Origin: Deltaproteobacteria bacterium
GTDB taxonomy: Bacteria; Desulfobacterota; DAOWOC01
Length of the DNA: 6,729 nt
Direction of reading: 5' to 3'
Assembly (NCBI GenBank): GCA_030642225.1
Contig: DAOWOC010000056.1
Span: forward strand, 1 to 6,729
Position 1 is the stretch's first letter. Each line of letters starts with the position of its first letter. Shown piece by piece: positions 1 through 6,729 of the stretch. The translations under genes and the position numbers were made by a program. Under the pieces are notes generated by a model. It did no database searches. It had not been told where the DNA came from and saw only the letters and a list, made by a program, of their open reading frames with translations.

Positions 1-90
1 ACAGAAAAAAATCTGTATAATAACGTTATATATTTTCTCTATAACATGATATTATAGTATTTAATACAGCTTTAAAGGGAATATATTATT

Positions 91-240
91 ATGGCATATA
101 AGAGAGAACATATAAAGGAAAAATTTCATCCAAAACCAGGCAAGCTTTTAGATCAAATAGGAGGTAATGAGTTATCATCATTACGCAATCCGGTAAAAAA
201 TAGGGACAGCGATTATTTTTCTAAAAAGGTCAATTACTAG
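91..240 (+). CDS. Small ORF, possible integrase N-terminal stub
   Basis: A 49-codon plus-strand ORF starts at ATG 91, ten bases after a good Shine-Dalgarno sequence (AAAGGGA, 74-80), and ends at TAG 238-240. The product begins MAYKREHIKEKFHPKPGKLL and is basic, with no signal peptide or membrane segment. The PKPGKLLDQ stretch resembles the start of integron-type tyrosine integrases (PKxLLDQVRE...). The match ends after DQ, and the remaining residues (IGGNELSSLRN...) are unrelated, so if the resemblance is real this is only a stub. The upstream 90 bases are very AT-rich and contain a TATAAT-like hexamer at 16-21, whose -35 would lie beyond the window edge. Orientation is opposite to every other gene here. 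It may equally be a chance ORF. Confidence 0.35.
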   Translation: MAYKREHIKEKFHPKPGKLLDQIGGNELSSLRNPVKNRDSDYFSKKVNY

Positions 241-260
241 GTGAGATATAGCTTGTCCCT
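202..260. repeat. Imperfect inverted repeat, AGGGACAGC / GCTTGTCCCT
   Basis: AGGGACAGC at 202-210 pairs with GCTTGTCCCT at 251-260, with one bulged base, across a 40-base spacer. It straddles the stop codon of the small ORF at 91-240. It may be the arms of a small palindromic element; nothing else identifies it. Confidence 0.5.
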
Positions 261-332
261 CGGGTTCGTCAAATGCATTTTGATCAACAAGAGTCAAGTG
301 AAGATTTGATAATCATATAAAGGGCTTAACAA

Positions 333-479
333 TTAAAGTATAGACACCTCCCTATCCATAGCCAAATATGCTATGGAACCAGTACGCATAAGCGTAACAA
401 TATAAATCTTTAATTTTTCTTCTTCGTAAATGTTGCTTAAATGCTTTGATATTGCAGGAATATTCACATCAAAAAGTAG
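333..479 (-). pseudogene. Fragment resembling RhuM-family DNA-binding region
   Basis: In the minus frame ending at TAA 335-333, the translation contains FDVNIPAISKHLSNIYEEE. This resembles the helix-turn-helix-like stretch of virulence-associated RhuM family proteins (typically LFGV..PAISKHLxNIFESGEL). The frame opens after a TAG just inside the REPIN and has no upstream ATG. After EEEKLK it continues IYIVTLMRTGSIAYLAMDREVSIL, which I do not recognise as RhuM, then stops. It is therefore a piece of about 24 family-like residues, directly bordered by the REPIN on its 5' side. RhuM genes often sit near restriction-modification and mobile loci, but nothing of that kind is complete here. The similarity is from memory of the family pattern and is moderate. 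Confidence 0.5.
355..377. repeat. Perfect 8-bp inverted repeat (hairpin)
   Basis: TCCATAGC at 355-362 pairs with GCTATGGA at 370-377 around a seven-base loop. There is no T-run on either side, so an intrinsic terminator is unlikely. It lies inside the non-RhuM tail of the fragment at 333-479, within the hairpin-rich left end. Confidence 0.7.
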
Positions 480-558
480 GGGCAGAATCTATTTCTGACC
501 TATTCTTGTCGGGTTTTTGGGCGGATATGGAAAGGGCGGATATGGAATCCGCCCCTAC
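476..558. repeat. REPIN-like pair of inverted REP-type repeats
   Basis: A 25-base unit beginning GTAGGGGC lies on the plus strand at 476-500, and a second on the minus strand at 558-534. Aligned, they match at 19 of 25 positions, including the whole GTAGGGGC head. Each unit is itself palindromic: GGGCGGA 534-540 pairs with TCCGCCC 548-554, and CAGAA 483-487 pairs with TTCTG 493-497. Between them is an 18-base spacer (501-518) and a 15-base partial copy of the right arm (519-533, GGGCGGATATGGAAA), which is in tandem with 534-547. Two inverted REPs with a short spacer is the definition of a REPIN, and such elements are tied to RAYT transposases, a remnant of which abuts this one. Genome-wide copy number cannot be seen here. 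Confidence 0.75.
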
Positions 559-741
559 GGTGGTGATTTCGATAATTACGTGGATATGGTTGGGCATTAT
601 TATATATTCGTGTAAATGAATATTCATAAAATCATTTGGAATTTCGTGCCATGTTTTTTCAATCATTTTGCCCGCATCATTTAATGCCATTTTCTCATCA
701 ATAATTTCACCAAATAAATATTCCCTGTTTTGACAACAAAT

Positions 742-765
742 AAAATAGGGCCCAGACCCTATTTT
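742..765. repeat. Perfect 9-bp inverted repeat inside RAYT 5' region
   Basis: AAAATAGGG at 742-750 pairs with CCCTATTTT at 757-765 around the six-base loop CCCAGA. A second hairpin, ATGCCA 772-777 / TGGCAT 784-789, follows seven bases later. Both lie at the point where the RAYT N-terminal reading frame is broken, so the pair may be an inserted palindrome or the structured end of an element. Confidence 0.65.
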
Positions 766-892
766 GCGAATATGCCAATGATCTGGCATGAAATCCCAGG
801 GTCACAGTTTGAGCAATCTTTTTCTGTATTCGCATAGCATGCATGGTTATTATATATCCTGATATATCAAAAAGCCTTAATCATGGACTAAA

Positions 893-2887
893 TCATGCCA
901 TAATGAGCAAGGTTTTTTCCAGTTTTTTAATCTTGTCGCGGTATTTCATTGCATCTTCAAAAAACAGGTCATCTGCCTTTTGTTTCATCTCTTTTTTGAG
1001 TTTCAGTATGGCCTTTTCCATATCTTCTTTTTTATCAAAATATATCTCACCTGTTTCAGCTATTGCGCTATCCATGTAATCTTTTTGAGATACGGAAACT
1101 ATTTCATCATATACAGCCTTTTTGATTGTAATCGGTGTAATATTATTTTTTTTATTAAAGGCCTTTTGTATTTTTCTCCTGCGGTTGGTCTCTTTGATAG
1201 TGATATCCATTGCCCCGGTTATTTTATCAGCAAACATGATAACATGTCCGTTTATATTACGGGCAGCACGGCCGCATGTCTGTATAAGAGAACGCCCGGA
1301 TCGCAAAAATCCTTCTTTGTCAGCATCCAAGATAGCTACAAGAGAGACCTCGGGCAGATCAAGCCCCTCTCTTAACAGATTTATCCCTATTAATACGTCG
1401 AATTTTCCAAGACGCAGATCCCTTAATATTTTCACCCTGTCAAGGGTGATTATATCAGAGTGCAGATAGCGTACCCTGATCCCTATTTCACTGTAATAAT
1501 CAGTGAGTTCTTCTGCCATGCGTTTTGTCAGGGTTGTTACAAGTACTCTCTCCCCTTTTTCAACCCTTTTGTTTATAACATCCAAAAGTTCATCCACCTG
1601 ATGTGTGGCAGGCCTCACCTCAATGCTCGGGTCCATCAATCCTGTAGGCCTGATAATTTGTTCAATTATGCGTCCCGGGCATTTATCAAGTTCATAATTT
1701 CCGGGTGTGGCAGAGACATAGACGGTTTTGTTTAAAAATTTTTCAAATTCTTCAAACTTGAGTGGTCTGTTGTCAAGTGCTGATGGAAGACGAAAGCCGA
1801 ACTCTACAAGGTTCATTTTTCGTGCCCGATCCCCTCTGTACATGGCATTTAGCTGGGGTATGGATATATGGCTTTCATCAATAAAAATAATAAAATTCTT
1901 GTTAAAATATTCGAGCAATGTTGGAGGCGGTTCTCCCTTTGTTCTATTGGTAAGGTGGCGGGAATAATTTTCAATCCCTGAGCAGTATCCCATTTCATTT
2001 ATCATTTCAATATCATACATCGTGCGCTCAAATATCCTTTGCGCTTCGATTAGTTTGTCCTGGGATTTAAACCATGCAACCTGTTGCTCCATCTCCTTTT
2101 GTATTGCGATAACAGCCCGTTTTAGTATGGATTTTTTTGTGACATAATGTGAGCCCGGATAAATAAAGGCCTTTTTAAGTTCCTTTACTGATACGCCTCT
2201 TAATGGGTCTATTTCGTGGATAGCATCCACTATGTCGCCAAAAAATTCAATCCTTATTGCCTTTTCCTCTTCATAGGCAGGGAAAATATCAATTCTGTCG
2301 CCCCTTACCCTGAAAACGCCACGGTGAAAATCAGTATCATTGCGCTTATATTGCATCTCAACAAGTTTTGTAATTACATCATCCCTGTTTCTTTGAATGC
2401 CTGTTTCAAGGAACAGCATCATCTCCTGATATGCTTCAGGCGTCCCAAGCCCATATATACATGAAACGCTTGCTACAATTATAACATCTTTCCTGTCTAA
2501 CAGAGAACGGGTGGCCGAGTGTCTGAGCTTGTCAATCTCTTCATTTATTGATGAATCTTTTTCAATATATGTGTTTGTAACGGGCAGATATGCCTCTGGT
2601 TGGTAATAATCATAATATGAAACAAAATATTCTACTGCATTTCCCGGGAAGAGTGTCTTGAATTCACTGTAAAGTTGTGCTGCGAGTGTTTTATTGGGCG
2701 CTATTATAAGCGTTGGTCTTTCTGTATTTTCTATGACCTTGGCCATGGTAAAGGTTTTCCCTGATCCTGTGATACCGAGCAGGACTTGTCCATTGTGACC
2801 CTTTAAAATACCTTTTGTGAGTTTTGTGATTGCAGCCGGCTGGTCTCCGGCCGGTTTCATGTCTGTTGAAAGGGTAAATATGCTCAT
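893..2887 (-). CDS. uvrB: Excinuclease ABC subunit B
   Basis: UvrB is the damage-verifying helicase-like subunit of nucleotide excision repair. UvrA loads it onto DNA, and it recruits UvrC for dual incision. The 664 residues are close to the 673 of E. coli UvrB and all expected blocks are present. They are Walker A GITGSGKT (38-45), the beta-hairpin that probes the lesion, [10 protein letters not shown] (91-100), the DESH Walker B box (337-340), SATPG (392-396), the motif V/VI region [11 protein letters not shown] to QTCGRAARN (504-544), and a C-terminal UVR domain that binds UvrC (about 621-656, [15 protein letters not shown]). The ATG at 2887 overlaps the stop of the MFS gene by four bases and has only a weak Shine-Dalgarno sequence, so translation is probably coupled. 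The protein ends LLIMA at the TGA 895-893. No hairpin-plus-T-run terminator is evident in the roughly 100 bases downstream. No truncation is seen. Confidence 0.98.
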   Translation of the reverse strand: MSIFTLSTDMKPAGDQPAAITKLTKGILKGHNGQVLLGITGSGKTFTMAKVIENTERPTLIIAPNKTLAAQLYSEFKTLFPGNAVEYFVSYYDYYQPEAYLPVTNTYIEKDSSINEEIDKLRHSATRSLLDRKDVIIVASVSCIYGLGTPEAYQEMMLFLETGIQRNRDDVITKLVEMQYKRNDTDFHRGVFRVRGDRIDIFPAYEEEKAIRIEFFGDIVDAIHEIDPLRGVSVKELKKAFIYPGSHYVTKKSILKRAVIAIQKEMEQQVAWFKSQDKLIEAQRIFERTMYDIEMINEMGYCSGIENYSRHLTNRTKGEPPPTLLEYFNKNFIIFIDESHISIPQLNAMYRGDRARKMNLVEFGFRLPSALDNRPLKFEEFEKFLNKTVYVSATPGNYELDKCPGRIIEQIIRPTGLMDPSIEVRPATHQVDELLDVINKRVEKGERVLVTTLTKRMAEELTDYYSEIGIRVRYLHSDIITLDRVKILRDLRLGKFDVLIGINLLREGLDLPEVSLVAILDADKEGFLRSGRSLIQTCGRAARNINGHVIMFADKITGAMDITIKETNRRRKIQKAFNKKNNITPITIKKAVYDEIVSVSQKDYMDSAIAETGEIYFDKKEDMEKAILKLKKEMKQKADDLFFEDAMKYRDKIKKLEKTLLIMA

Positions 2888-4178
2888 GTTTTAAATTCAC
2901 TTTCTTTTGCATAACATAAAAGAATTCCACCGATTATAAAAAGGATAGCAATAGATGATATGCTTGCGCGGGATGAGATTTCACTACTCATCCCCATGTA
3001 TTTGAAAAAAATTCCGGTCAGTCCTATTAACATGGGGCCGATGATAACACCGAATTTACCGACCATGTTGAAAAAACCAAAATATTCAGCTGCATTTTCC
3101 TTTGGAATAATCCTTGTGAAAAATGAACGGCTCAGGGCCTGTATGCCTCCCTGCACAAGACCTATAATAAATGCGAGTGTGTAAAATTCTGATATATGAT
3201 TTATGAAAAATGCCCATATGGAAATACAGAGATAAACAAAAATAGCGATAAATATGGCGGTTTTTGCGCCGGTTTTTTGTCCGATGATGCCAAAACATAT
3301 TGCCGCAGGAAAGCCGATGAACTGGGTAATAAGTATGGCAATAATAAGTTGATAATGATCAAGGCCAATTGAGATACCATAATCCACAGCCATCCTTATT
3401 ATGGTATCTACCCCATCTATATAGAACCAGTAAGCCAAGAGAAATATAAAAATATTTTTGTGTAAACGGATCTGTTTAAATGTACCAATAAGCTGATGAT
3501 ATCCGGCAGTAATGGTCTTGCCTCTGCTTAGTCCTTTTTGACCTTCAGGTTCTTTGACAAAGAAAAAAACAGGCAGGGAAAAGATAGACCACCATAATCC
3601 CACCATGATAAATGATACTTTAATGGCGCTTGCGGCATTTTCAAGTCCAAATATCTCAGGTCTGAGTGTCATTAGGACATTAATGGCAAATAAAATACCG
3701 CCCCCGAGATATCCCAAAGAAAAACCAAAGGCCGAGACAATATCAATTTTATTTTTTGGCGATACGAATATAATAAGAGAGTCATAAAAGATGTTTCCGC
3801 CTGAAAAACCTATTGCTGCAAAAATATATAAAAATACCGCCATGGGCCAGTTGCCTTCTCCAACAAAAAAAAGGCCCATAGTCATAACTATCCCAAGATA
3901 GGCGAAAAAAAACAGAAATTTTTTTTTAGATGATCCCCTGTCTGCAATGGCCCCTAATAAAGGGGCAAAAATAGCAATAAAAAGGCCGGAGATTGAGTTG
4001 GCCATTCCGAGTCTGGCAGTGCTTATTGTCGTATCTACTCCACTGCTCCAGAATCCCTTGAAAAATAATGGAAAGAATCCGGCCATAACAGTGGTGGCAA
4101 AAGCGGAGTTGCCCCAGTCATAAAGAGCCCATGAGAGGACAGCCTTATTTTTAATTATATTTTTAATAAAATATCCAT
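2884..4178 (-). CDS. UMF1-family MFS transporter, disrupted or non-canonical start
   Basis: This is a polytopic inner-membrane protein of the major facilitator superfamily, UMF1 branch (related to Atg22-like vacuolar effluxers); its substrate is unknown. From the first in-frame ATG at 4086 it has 400 residues and about eleven hydrophobic segments. Family marks include an MFS motif-A loop ([16 protein letters not shown], about 41-56), FSLGYLGGG (122-130), [14 protein letters not shown] (218-231) and [19 protein letters not shown] (312-330). The same frame stays open upstream of 4086 and encodes [12 protein letters not shown], a hallmark of the UMF1 N-terminus, so ATG 4086 is too late. No ATG, GTG or TTG lies in frame between the upstream stop near 4224 and 4086. 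An ATG at 4178, 15 bases after the prfB stop and behind a weak CAGG, is in the neighbouring frame and hits TAA at 4157-4155. One extra base between them would give about 431 residues, the usual family length. The end given here assumes that ATG. The 3' end overlaps uvrB by ATGA. Confidence 0.85.
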
Positions 4179-4193
4179 AAACCTGTAAAATTG

Positions 4194-5304
4194 TTATTTT
4201 TCGGATGTCAGCAAGTATGCATTAATAAACATATCTATGTCACCGTTAAGAACAGCGTCAACATTGCCTGTTTCAGCGAGTGTCCTGTGATCTTTTATAA
4301 GCTGATATGGCTGAAGCACATATGAGCGTATCTGGTTTCCCCATGCGATATTATCCATGTCATCATGGTTTTTTTGTTGCTCCAGCCGTTTTTTTTCAGA
4401 CTCAATTTCATATAAACGCGCCTTTAATACCTTAAAAGCCATCTCCTTATTGCGGTGCTGTGACCTTTCATTCTGACACTGGGCAACAATACCTGTGGGA
4501 AGATGTGTTATTCGTATGGCTGAGCTGGTTTTATTGACATGCTGTCCTCCGGCACCGCTTGAACGGTAGACATCAATTCTGAGATCATCCGGATTTATAT
4601 TGATTTCAATATCATCATCAATGGATGGCAGTACAGAAACTGAAGCAAAGGATGTATGTCTTCTTTTATTCGTGTCAAATGGAGAAAGACGTATAAGCCT
4701 GTGAACTCCGGTTTCGGATTTTAAATATCCATATGAATAATTACCGGATACAGTAAAGGTTACATTTTTTATACCTGCTTCATCCCCTGGGAGATGGTCA
4801 ATTACCCTGGCCTTCAGCCCTTTGTTATCAGCCCATTTCAAATACATCCGAAGCAATATTTCAACCCAGTCCTTTGCCTCTCTGCCGCCTGCACCAGCAT
4901 TAATGCTGACAATTGCATCTTTATCATCATTGGGGCCGGAGAGCATCTCGCTGAACTCCATATCCCCGATCTTTTTTTCAAGATTTTTTAAAGCTAATGG
5001 AAGTTCCTTAAATGCCTCAGTATCATCATCTTCAACAGCCATGCTGTGAAATAATTCTACATCATCAATCAGAGATGAAATATTATCAAGTGTTGTAAGA
5101 AAATTATTTAGATGAGTACGTTCCTGCAATATTTTTTTACATAGAGCCTGATCATCCCAAAAGGCCGGCTTTGCGATTATTGACTCTATCTCTTTGGACC
5201 TTTGAGTCTTTTGATCCAGGTCAAAGATGACCCCGCAGCGTGGCAAATCTGTTTTTGAGTGCCCCAATCTTGTCATATACGCCGGAAAGGTCTGTTCTTA
5301 TCAT
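4194..5304 (-). CDS. prfB: Peptide chain release factor 2 (RF2), made by programmed +1 frameshift
   Basis: RF2 recognises UGA and UAA stop codons in the ribosomal A site and triggers release of the finished protein. The gene starts at ATG 5304, inside the lnt stop. It encodes 27 codons ending in RGHL, meets an in-frame TGA at 5223-5221, and continues in the +1 frame from GAC at 5222. The joined product is 369 residues, against 365 for E. coli RF2. In that numbering the SPF stop-codon recognition tripeptide is at 207-209 (LIRLSPFDTNKRRHTSF). The GGQ catalytic motif is at 252-254 (SSGAGGQHVNKTSSA). The C-terminal block NIAWGNQIRSYVLQPYQLIKDH is typical of RF2. A one-frame reading from ATG 5276 gives 360 residues, but its first 18 (MTRLGHSK...) are an out-of-frame artefact with no family resemblance. 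Expression should be autoregulated: low RF2 slows termination at the TGA and favours the shift. The next gene begins within about 15 bases of the TAA stop. Confidence 0.97.
5220..5235 (-). promoter_or_regulatory. prfB: prfB +1 recoding site (CTT TGA C with upstream G-rich stimulator)
   Basis: Read on the minus strand, codons 23-27 are CTG CGG GGT CAT CTT, followed by TGA C. The slippery CTT (5226-5224), the TGA (5223-5221) and the C at 5220 match the conserved RF2 frameshift heptamer. The GCGGGG at 5236-5231 takes the place of the internal Shine-Dalgarno-like stimulator (AGGGGG in E. coli). It is a weaker anti-SD match, and its G run ends four bases before CTT rather than three. The reading frame after the shift starts DLDQKTQ and runs to the end of a full RF2, so the recoding is required for a normal-length protein. 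Confidence 0.95.
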
Positions 5305-6729
5305 TGAAAATTTCTCCCTGGTTTTATGGCCATAATAAGTATAAATAAAATCATCATACCATATACCCATAAATTACCATATTTTGTATAAAAAGTTCTT
5401 GTGTCCCCTTGCAGGATATTCGTTCTTGTTAACGATATATTATATGCTAAAAACCCTTCTTTTTCAAGGTTAAGCATCGCTTTATACCTGCCATCAGGAC
5501 CTATGAAACCGCTGATGCCTGTGTTAGCAGCCCTTATCATAAAAATTCTGTTTTCAACAGCCCTGAAACGGGATATATGGGAGTGCTGATAAGGCCCCCA
5601 TGTTGTGCCAAACCACCCGTCATTTGTAATATTTATTAAAAAATTCGCCCCATTATTACAATATTTTCTTGCAATAGATGGAAAAACCGCCTCATAACAA
5701 ATAAGTGTGCCAAATTTAAAAGAATTCAATTCCATGAGAAAGTGTTCTCCCCCTGGCATAAAATCACCAACACTTGCAACAAGTTTATCAATAAAAAAAA
5801 GCATGTTTTTTAATGGGACATACTCTGCAAATGGTACAAGTTTAACCTTATCATATATCCCTGCATTATTTTTTGATTTATCAAGCAGATATGCCCTGTT
5901 AAAAAACACGAGCTTATTATTTATATAAGTATATGAAGGTGTCCCAAAAAAAAGAAAGGCATCCATAAATTCAAGATTTTTGAGCATATAGGCTGTTTCT
6001 TCTTTATTATGGCCAAAATAAAAAGGTGTTGCTGTCTCTGGCCAGATTATGAGATCCGGCGCATATTGGGCTGCTTTTTTTGTAAGCCTTGTATAACGGT
6101 CAATCGTGGCAATGACAAATTCCTTGCTCCATTTAACATCCTGGGGAATATTGGCCTGAATCACTGCAGCCTTCATGGTATCCCCTGCAGGGATATTATT
6201 AAAGGTCTGCAACCGGTTGTGTCCGTACCAGAGGACACAGGTTAAGACAGGGATAAATATTAAAAATGGTGCAATGATTGATTTCCATTTTTTCTTTTTT
6301 ATAACAGCATAAATACCCTGGGCAACAGAGCTGTTTGCCATTATCAGCACAAAGCTTATGCCGCTGATGCCAAGAATATCCGCAATCTGCGATTGAGGTG
6401 AAGCAGGCGGTTGTGTATATGCCAGATTAAGCCATGGTATCCCCGTTAAAATATGGTCTTTTATAAACTCAAGCACAACCCATAGAATAGGACAGGTAAG
6501 GCATATTAAAAAACCTGTTCCCCGAATTCTTGAAACAAGTGCAAAAAAAATCCCCCAGAAGAGAGCAAGATAGATAAATAAAACTATAAGCGCTGCCCAG
6601 GCGGCAGGAAGCGGGATATTACCATTGGTTGCCGTTGCAGGAGGGACCCAGTACATGGTGATAATATGGTGCAAAAAACCGCAGGCCCATCCAAGAGAAA
6701 AAGATTCTTTCTGAGAACTCTGCAATGCC
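5301..6729 (-). CDS. lnt: Apolipoprotein N-acyltransferase, 5' end outside window
   Basis: Lnt transfers an acyl chain from phospholipid to the N-terminal cysteine of diacylated apolipoproteins, the last step of lipoprotein maturation at the outer face of the inner membrane. About 474 residues are visible, counted from a TTG at 6725. The N-terminal half holds hydrophobic segments at roughly residues 10-27, 43-66, 71-88, 117-140 and 149-167. A carbon-nitrogen hydrolase domain follows (about 182-430), then a last membrane segment (about 452-467). The expected catalytic triad is present: Glu230 in WPETA, Lys293 in YDKVKLVPF and Cys343 in LICYEAVFPS, with spacings close to E. coli Glu267/Lys335/Cys387. 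The frame stays open to the window edge, so the TTG is probably internal and about 40 N-terminal residues are missing. The TGA stop overlaps the prfB ATG by four bases (ATGA), suggesting translational coupling. Identification is firm; only the start is unknown. Confidence 0.96.
   Translation of the reverse strand, partial: ALQSSQKESFSLGWACGFLHHIITMYWVPPATATNGNIPLPAAWAALIVLFIYLALFWGIFFALVSRIRGTGFLICLTCPILWVVLEFIKDHILTGIPWLNLAYTQPPASPQSQIADILGISGISFVLIMANSSVAQGIYAVIKKKKWKSIIAPFLIFIPVLTCVLWYGHNRLQTFNNIPAGDTMKAAVIQANIPQDVKWSKEFVIATIDRYTRLTKKAAQYAPDLIIWPETATPFYFGHNKEETAYMLKNLEFMDAFLFFGTPSYTYINNKLVFFNRAYLLDKSKNNAGIYDKVKLVPFAEYVPLKNMLFFIDKLVASVGDFMPGGEHFLMELNSFKFGTLICYEAVFPSIARKYCNNGANFLINITNDGWFGTTWGPYQHSHISRFRAVENRIFMIRAANTGISGFIGPDGRYKAMLNLEKEGFLAYNISLTRTNILQGDTRTFYTKYGNLWVYGMMILFILIMAIKPGRNFQ
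5314..5319 (-). promoter_or_regulatory. Ribosome binding site for prfB
   Basis: AGGGAG lies nine bases upstream of the ATG at 5304, within the last codons of lnt. It supports 5304 as the true prfB start, over the downstream ATG at 5276. Confidence 0.8.

Larger units (their letters stand above)
469..789 (-). pseudogene. Truncated REP-associated tyrosine transposase (RAYT, IS200-like Y1)
   Basis: RAYTs are single-copy HUH/Y1 transposases thought to mobilise REP palindromes by single-strand cleavage. The 106-residue ORF carries family blocks QNREYLFGEI (20-29), MALNDAGKMIEKTWHEIPNDF (34-54, typical of RAYTs) and MPNHIHVIIEI (65-75), which contains the metal-binding His-x-His at 68 and 70. Two defects make it a remnant. 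From residue 78 (VGADSISA...) the sequence is encoded by a REPIN-like repeat and matches no RAYT domain, so the helix with the catalytic Tyr is missing. At the N-terminus the usual YSQxxxYFVTICxQNRE stretch is broken: a YSQN-encoding stretch lies in another frame just upstream of PYFICCQNRE, and a 9-bp palindrome separates them. Residues are also lost between YF and CCQNRE. It lies 103 bases downstream of uvrB in the same orientation. Family call good; non-function inferred. Confidence 0.8.

Noticed and set aside
1..16. ACAGA/TCTGT hairpin around six A residues at the window edge.
   Set aside because: Five base pairs only, at the truncated end; too weak to call a terminator or element.
181..297. 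Minus-strand 38-codon ORF from a TTG at 297 (LTLVDQNAFDEPEGQAISHL...).
   Set aside because: It reads plausibly protein-like, but has no ATG, no clear ribosome binding site, lies antisense to the ORF at 91-240 and shows no family I recognise. It could be a remnant, but this is not supportable as a gene.
790..892. Possible terminator downstream of uvrB.
   Set aside because: The minus strand has CTTTTTG and an AT-rich ATATATC/GATATAT pair, but the loop is only two bases and no T-run follows a GC-rich stem.
843..1469. Plus-strand ORFs of 78-131 codons across the 3' part of uvrB.
   Set aside because: They are antisense to a complete, motif-rich uvrB, with biased composition and no RBS; they are shadows of the real gene.
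4822..5049. Plus-strand ORFs within prfB.
   Set aside because: Antisense shadows of the RF2 coding frame.
5301..6725. TTG at 6725 as the true lnt start.
   Set aside because: The frame is open to the edge, and the protein would lack about 40 N-terminal residues and the first membrane segment relative to known Lnt.

Overview
The window reads as a low-GC Gram-negative bacterial chromosome. Lnt, an inner-membrane enzyme of outer-membrane lipoprotein maturation, requires a diderm cell. The lnt-prfB adjacency and the style of the degraded mobile DNA at the left end fit Desulfobacterota (former Deltaproteobacteria). That placement is inference; no rRNA or other marker is present.

Right and centre (positions 893-6729) hold a tightly packed minus-strand gene run, read in the order lnt (5' end outside the window) - prfB - UMF1-family MFS transporter - uvrB. 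The lnt/prfB and MFS/uvrB junctions are both 4-base ATGA overlaps, and prfB/MFS are at most about 15 bases apart, so one polycistronic transcript is likely. The products serve lipoprotein N-acylation, translation termination, membrane transport and nucleotide excision repair. They are not one pathway. Two gene models need care. prfB is a classic autoregulated RF2 gene whose first 27 codons lie in another frame and are joined by a programmed +1 shift at CTT TGA C. The MFS gene has its conserved N-terminus encoded upstream of its first in-frame canonical start codon, which points to a one-base indel or a non-canonical start.

Left end (1-892) is a patchwork of mobile-element debris with many hairpins. 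It holds a 49-codon plus-strand ORF that may be an integrase N-terminal stub, a short fragment resembling the DNA-binding part of RhuM-family proteins, a truncated REP-associated tyrosine transposase (RAYT) with an intact HUH motif, and an 83-bp REPIN-like pair of inverted REP-type repeats sitting exactly where the RAYT reading frame loses its family resemblance. I see no tRNA, rRNA, CRISPR array or complete insertion sequence. No convincing new multi-gene system is present; the most unusual local signals are the REPIN/RAYT junction and the start-less MFS gene.
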